Positions 56,386-64,000 of a stretch of DNA of 64,000 nt are shown here, in pieces. The notes beneath the pieces are model-generated. The model ran no database searches. It was not told the DNA's origin and was given only the letters and a program-made list of their open reading frames with translations. Positions within the stretch are counted from its first letter, which is position 1. Each line of letters opens with the position of its first letter. This DNA is from Oscarella lobularis (taxonomy: Eukaryota; Porifera; Homoscleromorpha; Homosclerophorida; Oscarellidae), in contig NC_089183.1 in the NCBI RefSeq assembly GCF_947507565.1, forward strand, positions 1,674,001-1,738,000, given 5' to 3'. Position numbers and translations under genes: made by a program.

Positions 56386-57317
56386 TAGTACATTGGACCC
56401 ACGCATAAGGTTCCCACGTGAGTCTTCTTGGGAAACCACTGCGAAATTCAAATTAGGTAGTACTTACGTTCTTGTCAGCGGTTTGAGGCGCAGTATAGAT
56501 ACTTACTTCAACTTGTCTCTAAAGGATTAGTTGATTGCTTGCGTGTCTTTTGCGTAATCTAGATAGATTCCTCAAAACCATGTTTTCTCGTTTGACGTCG
56601 ATCCATTTGCAACTACCCGATGTCTTGTACGGAATCGCAACTTTGTCTCAACTCTACCAAATTGTCGAGCAGATTTCTTCGTCGCCCTGTTTTTCGCCTT
56701 CAGTTTCGCTTCGAAAATGGTTGCTAAGGGCGTTTTCAGGAGTCCACGCTTTGTTTCGCGATTTGCTGTCTGCTCGAAAACACACAGAACACAAAACAAA
56801 GCAAAAGAAATTGGTCGAAGCGATTTTACGTTCCTTGCCTAGTTTTCGAGTAACGGACCGCCGAAAGGTCGCATAGGTGTCGTCATAAGTTTTTTAGCGC
56901 GCTATCCCTAAATTTTTTACTGGAGAAATACATCTTTGTTCCATTGTGAAAGCTGTCAAGCTGTAAGCCGGAGCCGACAAAGTCGCAAGAAAGGTACCCG
57001 TCGTTCTGGATTGGGATCAGCACAACCAGCACGAGCGAAACGCCGTCTCCGTCTTCGCGATGTGCCGCGGCCATCGAAAGATGGCCGGTCATCTGGCAAA
57101 AGAAGACGCTGCCAAAATGGGACCACTCCTGAGAAACCCGACGCTGACGGCGGAAGGGTTAAAACTCACTCGTTTGACTAATTTGATTAGATAAACATAT
57201 TTCCTGTAACAGAGAATTTTCGAGCGGCCCGTACGAGCCGGTCGTAACAGCATCGTGTCGCTGACGTCGCGAGTGTCAGCGGCAAAAAAGATGTCATTGA
57301 ACATTTTAGAGAAATAA
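56386..57317. other. no gene recognised
   Basis: A 113-codon plus-strand frame (56535-56876) and shorter ones show no known motif. Confidence 0.4.
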
Positions 57318-57524
57318 TTAAGTGTTAATTAAAGCTGGATCTACTTGTGCTAGAACTCCGGTGATGGAGTAGATGGAGTAGTTGCATCGTCGTCTTGGTT
57401 TCCTTTTTGCCTCCTCCCAGAGTTGTTCGATGGGGTTGCATTCACAGTGAAATTTTGTTTGAAAGTTGCACTCAGGCGGCTTCGTACATGGCAATATAAG
57501 ACAGAAACTTGTACATGAAGTCAT
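57318..57524 (-). pseudogene. Tc1/IS630-type DDE transposase, C-terminal fragment
   Basis: Reads PPECNFQTKFHCECNPIEQL, then WEEAKRKPRRRCNYSIYSIT. The CNPIE-x-x-W block carries the third catalytic residue of this superfamily and is intact here, but the rest of the protein is missing. It belongs to a different lineage from the relic at 20532. Confidence 0.6.
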
Positions 57525-57783
57525 TTCGAATAAGAAATATCGTGTTTCACTGCTGGCTTTTAAATACAGCGGCAGAGAGGCGGCTGCAACAGAGACGGCA
57601 CGGTGAGCCCTACACTGCTACAGCCTAGGGGAACAGATGCCAAAATGACACGTCTGCACGACGACTAGTACTTCTTGAGTGGGTTGAAATCAACGTTTTT
57701 GGTGTGGAAATGACACTACAGTCAACCGCCGATTATCCAAACTTCTCGGGAATCAGTATCGTTCGGATAAGCAAAACGTTCGG

Positions 57784-59522
57784 TTAAGCGAACCGAATTA
57801 ATTTTCTTGCGCAAAAGCCCGTACATTTATTGTACCACCAGGAAAAGTCTCTATATTCACTGGCTGCGATCAAAATACGTATCAATTTTAGTCGGCTTGT
57901 GCGTGTTGAGTCTTTTCCTTGCAGCCAACCAATTCGCGCAAATCCCTCAAAACAGCTGTGGTGTAGGAGGTAGCTAGCTTCGGGCTGTTGCTGAAGCCAT
58001 GTGAGACACTCGTCAAACATGTCCATCGCTCTACTGTGTGAAACGGGACACGGAAGATCCGTTTCTTCCTCTGAATCTGGCTCCGCTTCCGAATCGTCGG
58101 CTGGATTGACCGTCGCTTCGACCTTTTCACATATCTCCTCATCAGTAAGGATTTCATGAATTTCCTGAATGTCAAGCATATCCAAATTGAAGCTGTTTCC
58201 TGTCAGAAGGGCAACCAGCTCGTCTGCTGCCAATTTTTCGTCGTGAACGGTGTCGTCACCGGGGCCATCTTCTCTTGGCACAGGAAGGATTTTACGCCAG
58301 GACTTTCGGAGAGTTTCAGGCGTCACCTCGTCCCATGCTTGGGCAATTAGCTCAATTACCGTCTTCACGTTGATCTTAGATAAGAACTTGCGAACTAATC
58401 ACCCTTCCTGTTCGTCTTGGAGCAGCAGATTGCGCAAAATCTTTCTCTGTTACTTTTTCTTCACTTGAACCAGAACGCCCTTATCCACTGGCTGCAAAAT
58501 TGCCATAACGTTTGGAGGAAGAAACTTCGTCACAACTTTTCCATTAGCGCTTGTAAGCTCTTCGACTCCTGGATGAGCTGAGCAATTGTCAACTATTAAG
58601 ACAGCTTTCTGTTTATGGCCCATCAGTTCGAGTGCTTCTTGCACACTGGGCACAAAACAGCGATCGAACCAATCGCCAAATATTTCGCGCATCATCCAGG
58701 CATTCCTCTGCCCGCAGTATAAAGTCGGAAGCAAATCGGTATTGATTCCACGAAAGCACCTGACAACAGTTCATTAAATTAAAAACACTCCTCATTGTGT
58801 ATAGCTTTTGTCACCTTGGTTTCTCTGCTTTTCCGATCACCAGCATAGGCAATTTAATGGAGCCCGAGGCGTTAGAGCAGGCGGAAATTGTGACTCTTTC
58901 CTTGCGTTTCTTCCATCCACTGGCAGATTTTTCGAAAGCGCCTGCTAGCGTTTTTTGAGGCAGCAACAAGTACAGTCCACTCTCGTCGAAATTTAATACT
59001 TGATTGAGGGATAGACTCTGGTCTTCAACAAACTTTTGAAAGCTGGAAGAAAAATCAGCAGCAGCAGCAGCAGAGTCGCTTGACAGTTTTTCACCGTGCA
59101 AAGTCAGCCGTCGAATTCCACACCTTTTGCAATACCTCTTCAGCCACCCCGAACTTGCGGAAAATCTTGACGTGGCTGCTATGATCTGTGACAGCGTCAT
59201 TGCTTTTCGCGCAGCAGTTGGACACTGACGGGGGCCCCAGATAATCTTGCCTGCTTAAAGTTGGGAAGCTTATGCGTGGGCGCACAGTAAGGCAAGAGCC
59301 TCTTAAACGTCGTGTTCCTTCCCATATCGTTGTCGTTTCTGAGAGGGTCTGCAGACTCTGCCAGTTGTGTACTTTGCCAGTAGATCACCTCCTTTTCACG
59401 ATCTTGGACACTGTCGATTTGCTGACACTAAATTGCTTGGCAACAGCGACCTGTGTTTTGCCAGGGTTCTGACATTCCCTAATTATGGCAATTTTCTCCT
59501 TCAAAGTCAGGTCGCGATGGCT
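57784..59522 (-). pseudogene. Tigger transposase
   Basis: Starts MSHRDLTLKEKIAIIREC at 59522 with a CENP-B-type helix-turn-helix (VAVAKQFSVSKSTVSKIVK), then a second HTH (FSASSGWLKRYCKRCGIRRL). Catalytic blocks are NFDESGLYLLLP, VLIVDNCSAHPGVEE and AILQPVDKGVLVQ, all three Asp/acid positions kept. A 55-nt GT-AG intron (58814-58760) rejoins AEKPR-CFRGINTDLLP. The long C-terminus is acidic (DDSEAEPDSEEETDLP). Frameshifts lie near 59385 and 59205, and two stops follow the third catalytic block (near 58458 and 58403). Confidence 0.88.
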
Positions 59523-59588
59523 CATTACAAAGCTGGCAAACTAGCACAAATAAGCACAGGACTAGCCAGCCACGCGTGCCACGCACTC

Positions 59589-59653
59589 CCCGTAGTGAAG
59601 CGCGCGTTAGCGCCTCTTCCCGAGTCAGGTGCTAACGCGCGCTTCACTACGGG
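59589..59653. repeat. 27-bp near-perfect hairpin
   Basis: cccgtagtgaagcgcgcgtt... (59589-59615) pairs with 59627-59653, 26 of 27 positions, across an 11-nt loop. It lies upstream of the Tigger start codon. Outer flanks also share gcgtgcca in inverted form, so it may be a nested foldback. Confidence 0.9.
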
Positions 59654-59970
59654 AAGCCTATATGGCCTGGCACGCGAAGCTGGCACGGGGCCAAGAACAG
59701 TAGTTGCGGGCCTCACGACGGAAAGATTACACTTCACCAAAAGAATTTGACGACTGCGCGTACGACAAGATGTTGACAATAACCGATCGGCAGTTTCCAT
59801 AAAGCTAATGAAAATACAGTAGTACAGACTGAATTTTGGAAACGGTTGACATTATCCGAAAGTTTCCATTATACGAGTTGACATTAACCAGCTTCAACTG
59901 TACTAGAAATTCGAACTAGATGCTTTGCACTTACGTGACCGTACAATAGCTTGGGGACATCCGGGGCGCA

Positions 59971-61549
59971 ATGGCGAATAAACAACCTTTTCTACCTTGT
60001 TACGCGAGTTTGATCAAAGACTCTAGGGATAGGAAGCGCTATCAAGACAAGGTTTCTCTGTTGCGCTCCTTGGATCCCTACGAAACCCTTCCTTCAATGT
60101 GGAGCGACGACCTAGACGGCTGGCGGGAAGTGACCGATCTCGACGTAACGATGCACCTACTGTTCGCCCGTGCAGCAAAGATTAGCTAAAGAACTATAAG
60201 AGCATGGACAGCTACCAGCGATTCGTTGCGGGTTTCGTGCGTGACGTGTTGACAATGGTAAGAGGCCCGTACGTCATTGTCATTGGCAAGGTACGAATTA
60301 TCGGTGCGGGTAGTACAGTTTTGCGGTGGGTGAAAAACGTTCTTTAGGTATGTCACTCACAGAGACTGTCGGAAAAGCCATTACTGCCTTGGTTTCCTGC
60401 GGGAGGAGGACAGATCATTGCAGCTCACTGCAACTGCATGGCCGGTTTGGGCGAGAGTTGCAGTCACGTCGGTGTACTCATGTGGACTGTTGCAGCGGGA
60501 CTCCGACGTCGGAAAATTCTTACCTGCACGGAAAAAGAGGCATACTGGGTCGCTCCTCCCTCCATGCCCTTGGTGTCCCAAAAGCAGCTCTACTCAAAAA
60601 TCAGCGATATAAAATTTCTAGGTGAGGCTGGCATAACATTATTCCTTCCATTATACTGATGTCAGAGTCACAGGGAAGTCAGGAATGGATGCAGCAATGT
60701 CGTGTAACAATTCCTTTGAGGAATCGCCGCGTTCTTCGCATAGCATAGCTTCTCGTCGCCATTCCGGGTCTACGACAGGTCTGTTTAAGGAAGAACAAAA
60801 GGACTTTCTAGCACAAATTGCAGCAACAGAGCACAAATCTGCTATTTTGGCTCTTTCTCCTGATCACTACCAGTCCTTCATTCCAAGAGCAATGCATGAC
60901 GGTTATCCAGTGGCGCTGGCTGTACAGTCCACAACATATTGGAAAGGATTACGGAGAGCTGCTTGCCGAAAGTTCAAAATTGAAATCACGGTGTCTAGTT
61001 TGCAATGTGATCTCGTTGAGGAAACAACGAGAGACCAGTCGCGGTCCTGTGGTTCAGTACGCGTTGTGGCCGTGTGACCGCGTCCAAACTTAAAGCTGTC
61101 TGCAGTACCGACCCCGCAGCACCGTCGAAATCTCTCATCACAGCCATTTGCTATCCCGAACTTAAAAAATGTAAAACTGCTGCAACAACATGGGGATGCG
61201 ATCACAAACGAAAAGCTCGCAAAGCGTACGAATGGTGTCTGCGCAACACAACAATTTCGAAGTAAAGTACGGAGGGCTTTTCATATGCGAATCGCACCCT
61301 TTCATGGCCGCAACTCCTGATGGCGTCGTAACGTGCGACTGCTGCGGCAATGGAGTATGCGAAGTCAAGGTCAGTTGCGCACACTGCTAATAATGTCAAA
61401 CTGACCACTATCATTCATAGTGTCCATATTGTGCACGCAACGAAACAAGCGCTGAAGCTGCACGCAGGCTCGGCGCGCGATTCTGCCTTGAAGAAAACGA
61501 TGTCAACGGTGAACTTTCGCTCAGACGAACACATCCGTACTACTATCAG
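59971..61549 (+). pseudogene. SWIM zinc finger/YqaJ-type gene
   Basis: Begins MANKQPFLPCYASLIKDSRD. A short frame change near 60180 leads to SYQRFVAGFVRDVLTM, then intron 60291-60347 (57 nt). The SWIM finger CNCMAGLGESCSHVGV follows (C-x-C-x-n-C-x-H). Intron 60622-60667 (46 nt) leads to an exon with a long variable part. The YqaJ nuclease core is VTASKLKAVC, PFMAATPDGVV (catalytic Asp), then CEVK (Glu and Lys). Intron 61370-61420 (51 nt) leads to CPYCARNETS...RRTHPYYYQ, ending at a GT donor (61550). The last strands of the nuclease are missing. Single-base shifts near 61038 and 61210 break the frame. YqaJ domains are DNA exonucleases; SWIM/YqaJ genes occur in mobile elements of invertebrates. 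Confidence 0.82.
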
Positions 61550-61971
61550 GTTAAATGAAGTGTTATCATTACGTTAATGTTTTAAAGCGGACACCTTTTT
61601 ATTAAAGGTTCAGAGCTTGCATCGGTGGACTCCTATCTCTCACCAATAGCTAAAAAAAGCAACCTAGCGATATCAGGGACAGTGCTCACCTTATTAAAAT
61701 CATAGAAACCCTCACACTTCCATCGAGCGTAAGATGTACCATTGTTGATCGTAGCACCCGGATGTCCCCCAAGAGTTTTAGGCCCCGCCCAGTGCAAAGC
61801 ATCTATATTGACTCTCCTATTTCTGTTTTATTTAAAGTGCGTTTTGTGCATTCTAAATTAGTAAAGCATCGTATCGAAAAAGTATCGAAAGGACCGATAC
61901 TTTAGGGTATCGTACTCGGTATCGTATCGATTCAATATTACTGGTATCGGCCCATCACTAGTACCCAACCA

Positions 61972-61987
61972 ACAATACCACCTTTAG
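61972..61987. repeat. solo Mutator-like terminus motif
   Basis: aacaataccaccttta shares acaataccacctt exactly with the right terminus of the element ending at 40120. It stands immediately before the OB-fold reading. Confidence 0.4.
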
Positions 61988-62877
61988 GTCGTCCCAGAAG
62001 ATCGACGTTCAAACGCATCTCGACGCCTAACCGCGCGTTTTGCGGCAAATTGCTCTCGTCGACGTCATTCACCAAGTTCCAATGCAGCTGGTGGACTACA
62101 AAGCGAAAGTCGTCGACGTTGCCGCGATGTCCAAAGTCACTAAATATTCGACGTCGGTACGTAAGGTCGGCATCGCCGACAAAACCGCTGCACTCATTAT
62201 CACTCTCTGGGCCACGATGCCGAACACGTCGCGCTGGGAAAGTCTGACAATTTTTGTTTCTCCGTCAATTTCGACATGGGAGAGTACACGTTTTACACTC
62301 CGAGAGAGGGTCGCCCCATGATTCCGATCGAACCTCTCGAGAACGTTCTACACGAATTTTCCCTTCAAAAAGAGCGAAACTCTTATCAACACAGATCATC
62401 GGATTGTCAAACTTCTCCTCTTATTTCGTGTGTCGCATCTCCAAGCTCGGCAAGGCGGTGCCCGTCGAGTCAAATCGCTCTTTCTCCCGCTGCTCTTTGT
62501 GCGGCGCTCTATCGAAAACCGTCTCGTTCGAGCACCAACTCAGCGCTCTGCTCACGCTGCAAACCTCGTTGGTGCGAGAAATACAGCTTATTGCCGATGC
62601 TGCCACGCTTGCCAAAATTTATCAGAAAAGAGTCGAGGACGTCGATGAGTTCGCCATCGGCGCCACTCCGCCATTCACGTCTGCGGCATCATCCGCTCCG
62701 GCCGCAGCCACCGCTGCCAAACGTTCTCTCTGCTTTGAAGAACCGCAAGAACTGCGCGACGCGCCTTTAGCAGCGACAACCGAGTCCGACGAGGATGTTC
62801 TTTCCGACGCGGATTTTCTCGCCTCTCTTTCCGATAAGATCGCCTCTGAGCAAAGTTGTCCTAAACGTTCCAAATAA
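61988..62877 (+). pseudogene. RPA1-like OB-fold protein, second copy
   Basis: Reads VPMQLVDYKAKVVDVAAMSK, then VRKVGIADKTAALIITLWG, an OB-fold strand pattern, and MGEYTFYTPREG. The C-terminal unit has CSLCGAL and EIQLIADAATLAKIY. Each block has a counterpart in the gene at 11981-13225, including the CSxC motif that could bind zinc as in the RPA1 C-domain. The tail is longer and acidic (ESDEDVLSDADFLASLSDKI), ending at 62877. The frame changes near 62215 (one G too few in TGGGGC) and again near 62400. The 5' part is missing, with an AG acceptor-like site at 61987. Confidence 0.6.
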
Positions 62878-62879
62878 AC

Positions 62880-63395
62880 GTTCCAAATCAGGTAACTGAA
62901 GTTCACAACACCAACTTGTTTAGGCACGTTTGCCGCAGGTACATGATTACACGACAATTTCATTCTTTGGCCCGTTTGTCAGATTATAATTGTTTATGCA
63001 TGCGCCTTTTATCCTAAGAGCTTTCTTGGCCTGTAGGCCAGTTGCACTTCAGTGCATTCTCGAAATACAGTTTGTTTAATATTACAGATGACGATTATGT
63101 ATGCTTCGTTCACAAAGAGCCTTTCTGCAGTGCCCGTCGTCACACACCTGAGGTCACGAGCGTCACATGGTTTGCTGTGCTGCCATCACGGATACTAGAG
63201 GAGAGGGATAGGAAACGCAATACATTGTGACGCAGTATGCGTGTCACGTCACGCCTCCTCATCAGACAGCCATACCAATTTTGAAATGCTGTTTGTCTGA
63301 AGTTATGAATATGACTAGGTATTTGTGTATTTGCAAATTTATTATTACTGAAAAAGCGAATCGTTTTCCCGCGATGGCGGTCTCCTTTTCAAAAT
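62880..63395. other. no gene recognised
   Basis: Short frames only between the OB-fold relic and the last YqaJ fragment. Confidence 0.4.
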
Positions 63396-63399
63396 TGAA

Positions 63400-63960
63400 A
63401 TGGACGTTCGCTTAGGAAAAGATAGAGCGTGCACAGACGACGCCTGCAAATGGAGCACCGTCAACTGGAATGGAGTTAAACCGATGCCTGTAGATAAAAT
63501 CACTCTCTTCAGCGACAAGGCGAAGTCGTCAATTTCTCACAACAAGAAAATGAAAATTGTTGTGAATATCAGCAAATGGTCAGCGACGAAACCGATTAGC
63601 CTTAGCATATTTGCGTCAAGAGCTGAATTATTTTGTTCCGAAAAAGAAGCCAACACCGGCCAAGCAACTTCCTCCAGAACTAAACAGTTTATTGAGCGAT
63701 AACACCATTGTTGAGTACGCCCTAAATGTGACCAGCGAACAAGTTCAATATACGGAGGAGCAAACACGGTTGCAGTCCAAATCTATCGTGTGGCATTCTA
63801 TGCGAATTGGACGGGTAAGAGCGTCCATATCCTACGTCACAGTTCACATCAATAAAGAAAATCCGTCTCGATCTCTGATAAACGAAATATGCTTTCCTGA
63901 CGAGGAAAAGGCACTTTTGAACGTCCCTGCACTGGAGTAGGGAAAAGAGAAAAGAGCACG
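63400..63960 (+). pseudogene. SWIM/YqaJ-type gene fragment
   Basis: MDVRLGKDRACTDDACKWST resembles the end of the SWIM region. After a frame change near 63610 it reads ELNSLLSDNTIVEYALNVTS, then EEQTRLQSKSIVWHSMRIGR, VRASISYV and SLINEICFPDEEKALLNVPA. This is the N-terminal part of the YqaJ domain. No catalytic residues are included. The block at about 63735-63835 is duplicated at the very start of the window. Confidence 0.75.
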
Positions 63961-64000
63961 TCAAAATGTCCACACACAATGATCTAGTTATATCCCAATG

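Larger units (their letters stand above)
57719..59900 (-). mobile_element. complete Tigger-type element (2182 bp)
   Basis: Inverted termini: cagtcaaccgccgattatcc at 57719 and the complement ending ccagcttcaactg at 59900, imperfect over about 24 bp. Both sides carry TA (57717-57718, 59901-59902). It contains one transposase gene on the minus strand and a strong hairpin at 59589-59653 in its 5' region. Inactive because the gene is broken. Confidence 0.88.

Overview
This window looks like a transposon graveyard in an animal genome. Nothing bacterial is visible: there are no operons, Shine-Dalgarno-spaced gene strings, tRNA or rRNA. Almost every coding stretch I recognise is a eukaryotic DNA-transposon gene, and many are interrupted by short GT-AG introns of about 44-68 nt that restore known protein motifs when removed. 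The mix (P/THAP, pogo/Tigger, hAT, Mutator-like, IS3EU-type integrase, tyrosine recombinase, YqaJ/SWIM genes, RAG1-N-like zinc fingers) together with compact introns fits a marine invertebrate such as a sponge or cnidarian. I cannot name the species, and that placement is inference.

Layout. 1-3.9 kb: a YqaJ scrap and two hAT genes. 4.3-7.3 kb: a P-element tail, a Tudor-like scrap and a large nested inverted-repeat element. 7.3-11.9 kb: an IS3EU-type integrase gene on the minus strand, cut in two by a complete P-like element with an exact 8-bp target duplication. 12-13.2 kb: an RPA1-like OB-fold gene, followed by a CpG-rich stretch with an in-frame tandem duplication. 16.9-19 kb: a tyrosine recombinase gene. 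20.5-21.2 kb: a Tc1/IS630 relic. 23-26.7 kb: a P deletion derivative, a TA-flanked MITE, a P-family fragment and a Tigger relic. 27-29.5 kb: a tandem intron-exon array, a pogo relic and a second integrase relic. 30-35.5 kb: hAT tail, dispersed repeats and a RAG1-N-like gene. 36-40.1 kb: a Mutator-like element whose seven-exon transposase reads open throughout (691 codons). 40.1-45.1 kb: a pogo relic, then an HMGXB3-like TE gene split by a complete pogo element that also carries a HIRAN-domain gene. 45.3-50.2 kb: an unknown two-exon ORF, tandem repeats, a pogo fragment and a tnp2/CACTA-like relic. 50-54 kb: almost featureless. 54.2-57.5 kb: a second Mutator-like relic and a Tc1/IS630 tail. 57.7-59.9 kb: a complete but dead Tigger element. 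60-64 kb: a SWIM/YqaJ gene, a second OB-fold gene and another YqaJ fragment.

How the parts relate. Most genes are independent selfish elements and do not form a pathway. The informative relations are nesting (P in integrase; pogo in HMGXB3-like gene), paralogy inside the window (two OB-fold genes, two Mutator-like genes, three YqaJ pieces, P copies) and contrast in decay: the Mutator-like gene at 37-39.7 kb and the HIRAN ORF are the only TE genes without a visible lesion.
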